A DNA stretch of 64,000 nucleotides, from positions 33,744,042 through 33,808,041 of the forward strand of contig CM060734.1 in assembly GCA_030704615.1 (NCBI GenBank). The letters run 5' to 3'. The notes under the pieces were generated by a model. The model saw only the letters and a list, made by a program, of their open reading frames with translations. It was not told where the DNA came from and did not search any database. This stretch comes from Takakia lepidozioides. Lineage: Eukaryota > Streptophyta > Takakiopsida > Takakiales > Takakiaceae. Shown here piece after piece: positions 35,128-45,438 of the stretch (position 1 is its first letter; each line of letters begins with the position of its first letter). The position numbers and the translations under genes are program-made.

Positions 35128-35880
35128 CACCTATACAATACAACAGAGAAAGGCAGAGGGCCCAACAAAAACGGAGAAGTGCAAAGAATGGAGGAAAACA
35201 GAGAGTGCGAGAACCGGTGAGAACGAACACTACATACAAGGACAGACAGAGAAGGGAGAACCAAAACGACAAGTACACAGCAGAAGACGAGGAACGCAAC
35301 GGGCTACGGGAGCAACGGTCTTGGTGACTATTGGGGTCTAAGATGACTCTCCAAATCTGCGCGCGGAAAGAAGTCTGCGCAAGGAAGACAGATGTTGACA
35401 TAAAAGCAGACCACAACACCGGCGGGAAGGCGAAGTTGAAGTTCAAGCTGACCCGAGAGCGGAAATGCAGTACACCCACGGCACGACGTGGCGCGCCATG
35501 ATTGACGCCGCCACCACCGCCGTTGCATTTACTAGGTCTACCGAGTGCACAACAGACCGAGTGAATAGCAGACAGAGTCCAGCAGACTAGAATCAACAGA
35601 CCGATTTGAGCATACCAACACATAATCCACTAAGCAGGTCCACCCGACTGCAATAGGCTGACGACGAAACAGACTATACAAAACAGACAAACTAGCAGGT
35701 CGACAGACTGGCAGGTCAACATGGTCATTGTTCCGTCGCCCTCTGTAACAAGCTACAGGCAGACTAGACTGACGGTGTGACGGAGACAACAGACTAGCTG
35801 AAAAGATTGGCAGGACAACAGACTAGCAGACGGAATGGTGTACAGCCAAATTTTCGACGCGGCACCATGGTTTCACAGTT
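31985..35880. repeat. Dispersed CAGCAGACT / AGTCTGCTG motif field
   Basis: The motif and close variants recur dozens of times in both orientations. It is dense in 31995-32260 (21-bp period, coding), in 33575-33690 and 33825-33945 (a duplicated intron module including ATGGACGT(A/G)(T/C)A(C/T)AGTCTGCTGAAG-like text), in 34130-34510, and in 35560-35840. Confidence 0.65.
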
Positions 35881-35882
35881 TC
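35128..35882. other. Upstream region of gene F
   Basis: No supported gene. A minus-strand frame is open across 35623-35114 but reads as low-complexity leader. CAGACT motifs continue up to the E-A LTR. Confidence 0.35.
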
Positions 35883-36847
35883 TGTTAGAGGACTGTCTGG
35901 GACTTAGGCACTTTTTACGGGATCTGTGGGATACCCTTAATTTTTGCACACACTAAGACCAACATGAGCCTTAGGGATGACAACGACGCACTTTCGGGGG
36001 GGGGGTTACACAGCCCGTCACAGTCCAACACAGCCCAACACAGTCGCACAGCCAATCACAGTCCGACATAGCCCGTCACAGTCTTACACAGCCCGTCACA
36101 GCCGACACAGCCGTCACAGCCAGTCACAGTTTGACACAGCCCGACACAGCCCAACACAGTCGCACAGCCAGTCACAGTTTCACACAGCCAGTCACAGCTT
36201 GACAAAGCTGTCACGACCATAGGGAACGGATAGCAGGACAGGGAACGACTGTGGGGAATAACATCTGCGAATGGAACATGTTAGTTCACGGATGACGGTT
36301 AGTGAGGGAAACGGTTAGAACCACAGAAAGGAAGTAAAGCGAGGAGCGGGGACTGGAGGAAGATCACTTGGTGGAAATCAGAACTAGGAAATGAAGCGGA
36401 GAGCGCATCTCTGAGCAGAAAGAGGGAGAGCACGGAGTAGGAGGAGAACGGTCTATTGATACTTGCTGAATGCAAGAAGTAGAGTTGTAATGTAGAGCAG
36501 AATAGAGATACCATGGCTTCAGCCTGATACTTGATAGATATTAATCTGATACATACTTCATACTCACAATGTGTAGAGAGATCTGAGTGAAGCTGTGGAA
36601 TGAATGGATGAGTTGATGGAATCTGATAGATTGTTGAAGCAAACTGATACTTAAATACCAACAGTAAGGTAACTAGCTAACATGAATGCGGGAAGGAAAA
36701 TAAATAGGAAACACCCCCATGATACACTAGCTGTAGGTCATGACTGATTGTTCTGAGCGGGCTGAGTGCTTAGAGATTTCCAACTCTTCTATCTTGGAGT
36801 TCCCGGCTCGGATAGTGAAGGGATGGGTGAGTAAAAGCCGCGCGACA
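35883..36847 (+). mobile_element. 5' LTR of E-A
   Basis: TGTTAGAGG...GCGCGACA, 965 bp, more diverged from the other LTRs (CTTTTTACGGG, GGGATACCC). It is followed directly by the primer-binding site TTTGGCGACCATACTGGGGA (36848-36867). Confidence 0.85.
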
Positions 36848-37419
36848 TTTGGCGACCATACTGGGGAACTGGGTCATGAACAACCAGATGTGACAGGCAT
36901 CTGGTGGGATCATGGTGGATGGAGAATTAAAGAATTTGATGTGAATCAAATTCCTTGTGAAACTGAGAAGGAAAGATTGTCCAAACGATTCTTTCAGAGG
37001 TTCTTGGAATTGCCAGACGGTTGTAAAGAAAACATTCTTAAGAGAGTGCATGATGCTGACCCTGAGTGGGGTCTGGAGAAAGGAATGATAAAGATTTATC
37101 AGGTGGCCTGTAGAGGAAGAGCACGTTGGTTACCAACACTGGTTTATGTGATAGCATTGCTATCCATTAAGCCAGTAGAGTTTGAAGGCTGGGAGGAAAG
37201 ACTCATGTGCATGAAGAGCTTGTACTGGTAAAGAATTGGATTCCAAAGGATATTTTGTGGATCAAACTCACACCAAGAATAGCTTTCCAGACTTGTTTGC
37301 CATATGGTTATATGGTAACGGAGACTTCTAGTATAGCCAAGGGTGCATTGAAGCTTGAAAGAAACCCAGGCATATACGAGAGATATTACAGAAGAGAGTT
37401 TTGGTTATTGCCACATTAA
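36740..37419 (+). pseudogene. Pre-Gag ORF of E-A, frameshifted
   Basis: Frame 36740-37231 matches the E-3 and E-young ORFs up to FEGWEER. A short deletion follows, and the homologous C terminus continues in another frame, 37207-37419, to LLPH. Confidence 0.7.
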
Positions 37420-37440
37420 AAGAAATGAAAGACATGGGAC

Positions 37441-37800
37441 ATGAGTGATGAAAGAGAAGCTAGACTCCAGAGATATTCAGCAAAAAGAGAAAGCTATCTG
37501 AAAGCTAATTATCCATATCTTTGGGAGAGAGGAATAGACATAGGGGAATCATCTGGACCTCTCACACCAGTAAGATCAGGGAGTACATCACCCATACCGG
37601 AAGAACTAGAGTTGGATGCCACTCCTTCTTTTTCTTTGCAAGAAAGATTAAGGGAATTGGTACGGGAAGAAGATCAATCACGAGGTGAAAGATCTGAGGT
37701 ACATCCCTGGATAAATCTTTGATAAGAGTTGGCATGGAACACCAAAAGCCAGAACTCCAGCTTCTGAAGTGGAGGCTGAAGAAGGAGGAGAGGATGTGGC
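37441..37800 (+). pseudogene. Gag of E-A, part 1
   Basis: Starts MSDEREARLQRYSAKRES and carries the same 14-nt deletion (reading INL then stop) as E-3. It is interrupted after GAGGATGTGGC by the insertion of E-young; the sequence resumes at 47056. Confidence 0.8.
37796..37800 (+). repeat. Target-site duplication of E-young, left
   Basis: GTGGC here and at 47056-47060 flank the element exactly. The Gag sequence is restored when one copy and the element are removed. Confidence 0.9.
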
Positions 37801-38830
37801 TGTCGCGCGGCTTTTACTCACCCATCCCTTCGCTATCCGAGGCGGAAACTCCAAGATAGAAGAGTTGGAAATCTCTAAGTACTCAGCCCGCGCAGAACAA
37901 TCAGTCATGACCTACAGCTAGTGTATCATGGGGGTGTTTCCTATTTGTTTCCCTTTTCGCATTCATCTTAGCTACCTTACCATTGATAATTACGTATTAG
38001 TTTCCTTCACTCCTCCATTCAATCCACAGCTTCACTCAGATCTCTCTACACAGTGTGATTGTATCGTATAAATATCAGATTATGATTTATCAGGTATCAG
38101 GCCGAAGCCATTGTATCTCTATTCTCCTCTACAATATCCCTACGGCTTTGCATCTAACAAGCATCTACTAATCCTCCTTCATCGTGCTCTCCGATCTCCG
38201 CTTCCGCCTGACTCCCAAGTCCTCCCCCGAATAATGATCTCATCATAATCCCCGTTCTTCCCTTTATCCTCCTATCCGCGGTTCTAACCGTTTCCCTCTC
38301 TAACCGTCGTATGTGAACTAACATGTTCCCTTCTCTGGTGTTGTTCCCCACAGTCGTTCCCTGTCCTACTCTTCGTTCCCTATTATCGTGACAGCTGTGT
38401 CAAGCGGTGACTGGCTGTGTTTGGCTGTGTCGGGCTGTGACTGGCTGTGTGGCTATGCCGGGCTGTGACTGGCTGTGTGGGCTGTGTCTGCTGTGACGAC
38501 TGTGACGGGCTGTGTGGGCTGTGTGGGCTGTGACGACTATGACGGGCTGTGTGGGCTGTGACGGCTGTGACGGGCTGTGTTGGCTGTGACGGCTGTGTGG
38601 GCTGTGTGGGCTGTGACGGCTGTGTCGGGCTGTGTGGGCTGTGTGGGCTGTGTCGGCTGTGTGGGCTGTGACGGCTGTGACGGGCTGTGTTGGCTGTGTG
38701 GGTTGTGTAACCCCCTTCTACAGTGCTCTGCTGTCACCCCTAAGGTTCCTGTTTGTCTCAGTCTGTGCAAAAATTAAGGGTACCCTACAGATCCCGTATA
38801 AGTGTCTAAGTCCCCTACAGTCCTCTAACA
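37801..38830 (-). mobile_element. 3' LTR of E-young
   Basis: 1030 bp, inverted (TGTCGCGCGG...CCTCTAACA on the plus strand). It contains a CTGTGTGGGCTGTGACGG-type simple repeat, which is the complement of the CACAGCC repeat. Confidence 0.95.
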
Positions 38831-38904
38831 TTTTACCCCTTCCCCCCTCAAAAAGCCGTGTCCTCACGGTTTACTGTTTTCGAGTAGCAAACCTTTGTGA
38901 GTGA

Positions 38905-39295
38905 TCACTTTGTTGACGTTGAGAGTTTCGTGGTGGGCTGTGTGTACTGTGGTAAGCTGTGATAGGCTGTGACACGCTGCGGTAGGTTGTGATAGGCTGT
39001 GTCACGCCTTGCTGGGTTGTAGTTGGCTGTGTCACGTCGTGACGGGCTGTGATAGGCTGTGTCACGTCGTGACGGGCTGTGGTAAGCTGTGTTGCGCCTT
39101 GCTGGGCTGTGGTTGGCTGTGTCACGTCGTGATGGGCTGTGATAGGCTGTGTCACGCCGTGATGGGCTGTGATAGGCTGTGGTGCGCCTTGCTGGGCTGT
39201 GGTTGGCTGTGTCACGTCGTGATGGGCTGTGATAGGCTGTGTCACGCCTTGATGGGCTGTGATAGGCTGTGTCACGTTTGTTTTGCCCACCCCGG
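38905..39295 (-). repeat. RDTAYHSPS-coding 30-bp repeats in E-young
   Basis: About eleven 30-bp units at the 3' end of gag-pol. The nucleotide text (CACAGCCTATCACAGCCC) overlaps in composition with the non-coding CACAGCCCGTCACAGCC repeat of the LTR. Units drift to NLPQRVTAYH toward the end. Confidence 0.8.
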
Positions 39296-42200
39296 TCATA
39301 TATACTGGGCCTAGCGACAAGTGTTCCATACTCCGTTCGTAACACTGGTGCAGCCCGTGACTGCTCTTGCGGTTCAACATGCAAATCATGTTGCAGGGGT
39401 TTGTCATGGATACCACTGTACCCCTTCAACTTATTTGCATTGACTCTTCCCAGCATTTCCTTGTTAATGGTTTGTAACATGGCTGTGTTGTTATCATACA
39501 TCTTTTGTATGACATAAGGTCCTTTCCATGGTGATTTAAGCTTAGAAGCTTGAATCTTTCCTTTCTTCTGCAACCATAAAACCAAATCCCCCGTCTTAAA
39601 AGTCTTTAATTTGCCTTTATCAAACTGTTCCTTTCGCTTCATCTGAATTCTGGTCATATTATCAGCTGCATCAGCACGTACTTCTTCCACATGGTATAAT
39701 TCATGTTTCCTGACCTTGATGGAGTCTTGCAATTCCATTCTTTTTCCCCACTCTGTTCTCATGGTAGGTAACAGGAATTCCACTGGAAGTAAGGCTTCCA
39801 TACCATAAACTAATTGGAATGGTGTATACTTAGTGGTGACTTTATATGAAGTCCTGTATGACCACAAAGCTGTCAGCAGCTTTGTATCCCAATCCGTTCT
39901 GTTTGCATTGACTATCTTAGCCAAGATAGTACATAGTATTTTGTTGGTAGCCTCTGCCTGTCCATTACCCTGTGGGTAATATGTTGTACTCTTTCTATGC
40001 ACAATCATAAACTCTTTAGTCAATAACTCAATGGTCTCATTCATGAAGTGACTTCCTTGATCACTGATAAATTCTAAGGGACATCCAAATCGTGTAAGTA
40101 TGTTCTCGTACAGGAACCTTGCTGTGGACTTGGCTGTGTTGTCCCTCAAAGCTTTAGCTTCCACCCACTTTGTAGTATAATCAGTGGCTGTAATTATGTA
40201 CCTGTTTCGTGTATTCTTGGATGGTGGATTAATTGGTCCAACAAAGTCTAGTCCCCATTTCTGAAATGGTTCCGTAGGCATTGTAGGATGCAAGGCCATT
40301 CTTCCAGATCTCTGCAAAGGTCCTAGCCTCTGACATTCATCACACTTCTGACAATACTCATGTACATCTTTGAACAACGTAGGCCACCAGTATCCTGCGA
40401 GTAGTATCTTTCTACTGGTAGTCTCTTCTCCAAAATGACCTCCAGCCACTCCTTTATGAACTTCCTCCAAGACTTTATTTACTTCATGGTGGTACAAGCA
40501 TCGTTTTAGTACTCCATCAGGTCCTAACTTATACATTCTGCTTCCTACCATAGTATAAGGTAAAGCTCTGATAGCAATTCTTTTCCTTTGCTCCTTACCA
40601 TAACTAGGTGGGCACTGACCATGAGCAAGGTAGTATCTGATTGGCCATTGCCAATCTAACCATTCATCTGCACTTCCTTGCACCTCCATTACAAATAAAC
40701 TCGCATCAGGTAACTGATCGTCCACTCCTGTGGCGGCCTCTCCTGTTGTTAGTCGTGACAAATGATCTGCCACAAGATGCAAACGGCCAGGCTTGTAAAT
40801 AACCTCGAACTCAAACTCATGCAAGATTATTAACCACCTCGCTATCCTTCCACTTATCAAAGGTTTGTTCACCAGATATATCAGAGCCTGGTGATCCACA
40901 TAAAACATAAACTTTCTTCCCAATAGGTAATGCCTGAATTTCTTCACTGCATAGATCATTGCCAATGCTTCTCTTTCCGTTGTGCTATAGTTCCTCTCAG
41001 CACTGTTCATCAACCGGCTAGCATAGTACACAGGTGAATCTATATTCCCTGTAACATTCTGGGCTAACACCGCTCCCAATGCTTCTCCTGATGCATCGCA
41101 GTGAACATGAAATACTACATGCCAGTGAGGGTTAATCAGCACAGGTGTAGTTGTTACTGACAGTGTAAGTTCCTCAAACGCCTGTTGACATTCAGCTGTC
41201 CATGCAAACACTGCATCTTTCTTCAGAAGCTTGCTCAATGGTGCTGCTATTTGTGCATACCTTTTGACAAATCTTCTGTAATAACTGGTTTGCCCAAGGA
41301 ATCTCCTTAAACTCTTAACATTCACTGGTGGTGGAGAGACTTTAATGGACTCTGTCTTCCTGGGATCCACAAGAAGTCCCTTCTTACACACTATGTGTCC
41401 CAGAAGCACCCCTGAGTTCACACAGAAAGTACACTTCTCTGGATTCAAGCCCAGACCTCTCATCCTGCATCTGGCCAGGCATAACTCCAATTTATGCAAG
41501 TGCTCATTCTTAGAGCTGTACACACTGAAATCATCCAAAAACACCTGCATGAAATCATCCAGATACTCTTGAAAAGATTCACTTATCACTCTCTGAAAGG
41601 TCGCTGGTGCATTACAAAGTCCAAAGGGCATGACTTTGTATGCATAAGCCCCCCAGTCTGTGATGAAAGCTGTTTTCCCTTGGTCTTCTTCTGCCACTTG
41701 CACTTGATTATAACCACTGAAGCCATCCATGAATGAGTACATCTCATGGCCTGCCACAGTGTCTAATACTGCTTCTGTGAATGGCAAAGGGAAAGGATCT
41801 TTCTTCGTACAAGCATTCAGCTTCTTATAGTTCACACATACTCTTAGTTTGCCATTCTTCTTGGGAACTATAACAATGGGTGACAACCAAGTTGTATACT
41901 CTATTGGGTATATAAACTTAGCCTCAGCCAACTTCTTTATCTCTTCTCCAACCTTCTGTGCGTAGTTGGGATTCATTCTATACCTCGCCTGTTTGATTGG
42001 CACTGACCCTGGTTCCAGTTCAATTTTATGCTGACAGACTTCAGGTGGTATCCCTTTTAGATCCTCATAGCTCCAAGCAAATACATCTCTGTATTTGATG
42101 AACAAGCTTTTAGCTTCTTCGAAGAATTCCGGCTCCAAATCAGCTCCTACTTTCACCATCCTTGGTTCCTCCGGAGTTCCCACATTTACTTCTCTCACCT

Positions 42201-45200
42201 GCTCATCAGCTGTGATTGTCCAACCAGTCACCACTTCATCCTGTAAGCTCACAGTGGCTGGTTCTTCTAGGATTTCTATTTCTCCTTCTCTTTCTTCATA
42301 GAAATGTGATGGGTAAATGCTGGTTTCTTCTTCCGTTGGTGTTGCTGTCACTACACCACAGCAGATACCTCTCAAACAACTTAGGCTTTCCAGCCGCATC
42401 TCTGCAACTTGCTCCCACTCTGGGTGTGCAGCAAATAGGGTAGCTTCCTGCTCCTCATCCAGTCCTCCCCTCCAGTCATACTCTCTGACTCCTCGAGGTC
42501 TTCTTGTAGCAGGTAATCTACTAGATTTCTTTGTGGTAATTTGTATCTCGTGCATCCCATTATGCACAGTTAGTAACTGAGAATTCCAGTCATGGAATAC
42601 CCTGGCCTGTTTCAGCCACGGACGTCCCAATAATAAGGAATAAGCCTCCATGACTTCATCCATTTTTAATACAGTTACTGTGATCAGAAAGATCATTTTC
42701 TGTATCTGTATCTTAACTCCTCTTATTAATCCCAATGGCTGTACACTTCTTTGATCTGCCATTGTTACTGTAAATGGGGCTGGTTTCATGTTACTTAGAC
42801 CAAGCTTCTTCCTTAATTGGTCTGTCATGATATTTACTCCAGAACCACCATCTATCAGTACATCAGTTAGTTCTGTGCTTCCAATTCTCAATTGGATTAC
42901 TGGCATAGAATCATCAAAGTCCATGACTGGTTCTCGCCCTTCCGGCTTCACATTATAACTGGTCACCTTGCTGTTCAGGTCTGTGTTTCCTGTTTCTTGG
43001 GCAATTCGATTGATTGCCTGATACAGCCTGTGCCTACAATAAGGTGCCACAGCTAATAGCTGTCCAATGGTAATTTCTGCTTTGGTCTGACATATTACTT
43101 CAGCCAAAGTCTCTTCATTACTTTGCATGTCTGCATCTTCTTTTCTCCTTTCTTCCTCACTCTCCTCTTTTTCTCCATCCGAATCAGAGGAATCTGCCAC
43201 AGGAATATCAGTACTCTTTTGCATTTCCCTTATAGTATCTGCCACTTCCTTGTGCAGTTCCTTCTCATCCTTCCAAGTCTCTTCCTCTTCAGGCATATCA
43301 TTGCCACTTCCAGTCTCATCTTCTTCCTCTTCTACTGGAGGTATTAGTTTAGCTTTACTTCTTGTTACTATCATTGTACTTACTTCTGGTACAACACATG
43401 GCCTAACCATGTGAGCTGCCACCACTGGGCCCTCATTCACAGGAGCTCTCATCTCATTCTGGTGTCTTATCCAGAATGAACAGGCTGCCTTGCGATGTCC
43501 TGGCTGATTACAATAGTAACATAGCTCTTCACCATTGGGTCCTCGCCCTTGGTCTGGTCTTGGATTATTTCTATAATCCTGATTCCCGGGCTGGTAATTC
43601 CCCCTCGGATTACCCTGATAGTTGCCTCTGGAATTTCCTTGGTAATTCCCTCTTGAATTACCTCTTCCTTCCATGCCATTGTTATAACCACCAGACCTAC
43701 CATAGTGGTCCTGATCATTGCTTCTTCTTGGCTGGGGTTGCACCTGATGCACCCTCACTTGCCTAGGTTCTCTGGCAGCTGTCCTTCTGTTGTAGTAACA
43801 ATTCTCAGTAGAATGGTTATCCATTTTACAGATAGTACAGTGTTTCTCCTTCATGTGGCATTCTGTAGTGGTATGGCCTTCATTCTGGCACTTTGCACAC
43901 CATACACCCTTCCTCCAATGTGTTGCAGCCTCTGTGGCATACTTCTTCAAGATTTCTTCCAATCTTTTCTCATAGTTATCCCTCTTCAACTTTTCCTTTC
44001 TCTTACTCTTTCTTTTTAGTTCTTGCTCTTCTTCTTCATCTGACTCATCTTCAGAGTCCTCATCTTCCTTTTTCTCTCTCCTGAGCATTCCCAATTGCTC
44101 AATTCTGTTCGCAGTTTCAAATGCCTCCTCCACTGTATTATGGGGTAACATATCCACTTTCTTCTGCAACTCTGGTCTTAGTCCACTCACAAACCAAGTC
44201 TTCTGTAAACCGGGTGCTGGTACTGCAGCCAGCTTTTTCATCATCAATTCCATCTTCTCCATATACTCTTCAACAGTTTCATGCTTCTTCTGCTTCAGCT
44301 GTTGTAAACTTCCATACACTTCATCCTCAGTTTTACTTGTCCTGAACCTATTTCGAAATGCTGTATTCAAGCCATTCCAGGTTAGGAAATGATTATCAGG
44401 GAATCTTGCATACCATTCACTTGCTTTCTTGATAAGTGAACAAGGAAACAGTCTCATCTTGGCATCATCGCCATTCTCATTGTTCACTATACACATGTGC
44501 TCAAATTGGCTAATGTGTACATCGGGATCCCCTTTTCCTGAATATATTGGAAAGGGTGGTTTTGCCCGTGTTGGTTGTAACGCCATCTGTGGCCCTACCT
44601 TCTGCCCACTGACAGGTGCTGGCACCCTTGCTGGTGCTGGTCCTTCTGGACCTGTTGTTTTTGTGGTGGATCTTCCACCAAGTGGTGGCCCTTGAGCACT
44701 CCCTGCTTCTGGCCCCACGATATTCACAGTATTCCCAGCTTCAGTTGCACTACTTCCCACACTCCCTGTCCCCCCAGAGCCAGATCCAGGCAGCCCGCCT
44801 GATCCCCCTGAGCCGACACCTTCGTTGGCCTGTGATCCAAGTGCTCCACTTGATCCAGGTCTAACGGGTTGGGATGTCCTGGTTGTAGTCTCAACCTCAG
44901 CTGTTGGGTCTACTTCTTCATATTCTTCCTCTTCCAATTTCTTCTCTCTGTTTTCATCATTCAAGTTCTGCCCTTGGGTTTCTTCTTCACTCATGTAACT
45001 CAACTGTAATGGTGTTGGAGAGTCTGAACTCTCCGTTGGCTCTGCCACATCCTCATCTCCTTCTTCATCTTCTGCTTCAGAAACTGGAGTTCCTGCTTTT
45101 GGTGTTCCATGCCAACTTTTATCAAAGATTTCTGTCAAATCTTTTATCCAAGGATGTACCTCAGATCTTTCACCTCTTGATTGATCTTCTTCCTGTACCA

Positions 45201-45417
45201 ATTCCCTTAATCTTTCTTGCAAAGAAACAGAAGGAGTGGCATCCAACTCTAGTTCTTCCGGTATAGGTGATGCACTTTTTGATCTTGATGGTGTGAGAGG
45301 TCCAGATGATTCCCCTATGTCTATTCCTCTCTCCCAAAGATATGGATAATTAGCTTTCAGATAGCTTTCCCTTTTTAATGAATATCTTTGTCGTCTAGCT
45401 TCTCTTTCATCACTCAT
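38905..45417 (-). CDS. Intact Gag-Pol polyprotein, 2170 aa
   Basis: Single ORF from MSDEREARRQRYSLKRES. Approximate residues: acidic N terminus; Gag domain 300-395; three zinc knuckles CX2CX4HX4C at 507-521, 526-540 and 632-646 (third is CYYCNQPGHRKAAC, intact here); protease DGGSG near 853; RT with FLDDF near 1294; RNase H with DHQAL near 1507; integrase finger 1653-1695, Asp near 1725, Asp (SDQGSHF) near 1786, Glu (QAEATN) near 1822; C-terminal repeats of (R)RDTAYHSPS at 2042-2155. The end (LSTSTK) comes from another reading frame of post-pol sequence, a deletion scar. No frameshift or stop is needed, so this copy could supply functions to relatives. Expected site: cytoplasmic particle, then nucleus. 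Confidence 0.95.
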   Translation of the reverse strand: MSDEREARRQRYSLKRESYLKANYPYLWERGIDIGESSGPLTPSRSKSASPIPEELELDATPSVSLQERLRELVQEEDQSRGERSEVHPWIKDLTEIFDKSWHGTPKAGTPVSEAEDEEGDEDVAEPTESSDSPTPLQLSYMSEEETQGQNLNDENREKKLEEEEYEEVDPTAEVETTTRTSQPVRPGSSGALGSQANEGVGSGGSGGLPGSGSGGTGSVGSSATEAGNTVNIVGPEAGSAQGPPLGGRSTTKTTGPEGPAPARVPAPVSGQKVGPQMALQPTRAKPPFPIYSGKGDPDVHISQFEHMCIVNNENGDDAKMRLFPCSLIKKASEWYARFPDNHFLTWNGLNTAFRNRFRTSKTEDEVYGSLQQLKQKKHETVEEYMEKMELMMKKLAAVPAPGLQKTWFVSGLRPELQKKVDMLPHNTVEEAFETANRIEQLGMLRREKKEDEDSEDESDEEEEQELKRKSKRKEKLKRDNYEKRLEEILKKYATEAATHWRKGVWCAKCQNEGHTTTECHMKEKHCTICKMDNHSTENCYYNRRTAAREPRQVRVHQVQPQPRRSNDQDHYGRSGGYNNGMEGRGNSRGNYQGNSRGNYQGNPRGNYQPGNQDYRNNPRPDQGRGPNGEELCYYCNQPGHRKAACSFWIRHQNEMRAPVNEGPVVAAHMVRPCVVPEVSTMIVTRSKAKLIPPVEEEEDETGSGNDMPEEEETWKDEKELHKEVADTIREMQKSTDIPVADSSDSDGEKEESEEERRKEDADMQSNEETLAEVICQTKAEITIGQLLAVAPYCRHRLYQAINRIAQETGNTDLNSKVTSYNVKPEGREPVMDFDDSMPVIQLRIGSTELTDVLIDGGSGVNIMTDQLRKKLGLSNMKPAPFTVTMADQRSVQPLGLIRGVKIQIQKMIFLITVTVLKMDEVMEAYSLLLGRPWLKQARVFHDWNSQLLTVHNGMHEIQITTKKSSRLPATRRPRGVREYDWRGGLDEEQEATLFAAHPEWEQVAEMRLESLSCLRGICCGVVTATPTEEETSIYPSHFYEEREGEIEILEEPATVSLQDEVVTGWTITADEQVREVNVGTPEEPRMVKVGADLEPEFFEEAKSLFIKYRDVFAWSYEDLKGIPPEVCQHKIELEPGSVPIKQARYRMNPNYAQKVGEEIKKLAEAKFIYPIEYTTWLSPIVIVPKKNGKLRVCVNYKKLNACTKKDPFPLPFTEAVLDTVAGHEMYSFMDGFSGYNQVQVAEEDQGKTAFITDWGAYAYKVMPFGLCNAPATFQRVISESFQEYLDDFMQVFLDDFSVYSSKNEHLHKLELCLARCRMRGLGLNPEKCTFCVNSGVLLGHIVCKKGLLVDPRKTESIKVSPPPVNVKSLRRFLGQTSYYRRFVKRYAQIAAPLSKLLKKDAVFAWTAECQQAFEELTLSVTTTPVLINPHWHVVFHVHCDASGEALGAVLAQNVTGNIDSPVYYASRLMNSAERNYSTTEREALAMIYAVKKFRHYLLGRKFMFYVDHQALIYLVNKPLISGRIARWLIILHEFEFEVIYKPGRLHLVADHLSRLTTGEAATGVDDQLPDASLFVMEVQGSADEWLDWQWPIRYYLAHGQCPPSYGKEQRKRIAIRALPYTMVGSRMYKLGPDGVLKRCLYHHEVNKVLEEVHKGVAGGHFGEETTSRKILLAGYWWPTLFKDVHEYCQKCDECQRLGPLQRSGRMALHPTMPTEPFQKWGLDFVGPINPPSKNTRNRYIITATDYTTKWVEAKALRDNTAKSTARFLYENILTRFGCPLEFISDQGSHFMNETIELLTKEFMIVHRKSTTYYPQGNGQAEATNKILCTILAKIVNANRTDWDTKLLTALWSYRTSYKVTTKYTPFQLVYGMEALLPVEFLLPTMRTEWGKRMELQDSIKVRKHELYHVEEVRADAADNMTRIQMKRKEQFDKGKLKTFKTGDLVLWLQKKGKIQASKLKSPWKGPYVIQKMYDNNTAMLQTINKEMLGRVNANKLKGYSGIHDKPLQHDLHVEPQEQSRAAPVLRTEYGTLVARPSIYDRGGQNKRDTAYHSPSRRDTAYHSPSRRDTANHSPARRTTAYHSPSRRDTAYHSPSRRDTANHSPARRNTAYHSPSRRDTAYHSPSRRDTANYNPARRDTAYHNLPQRVTAYHSLPQYTQPTTKLSTSTK

Positions 45418-45438
45418 GTCCCATGTCTTTCATTTTTT

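Noticed and set aside
34720-35220. Plus-strand 166-aa ORF
   Set aside because: The minus strand here reads a more protein-like exon (MEEASAKGGPNWIDFV...) collinear with gene F; the plus frame is its shadow.
38537-38777. ORFs of TQPTQPTQP or GCVGCVGC type in the LTRs
   Set aside because: Simple-repeat translation inside an LTR; no independent support.
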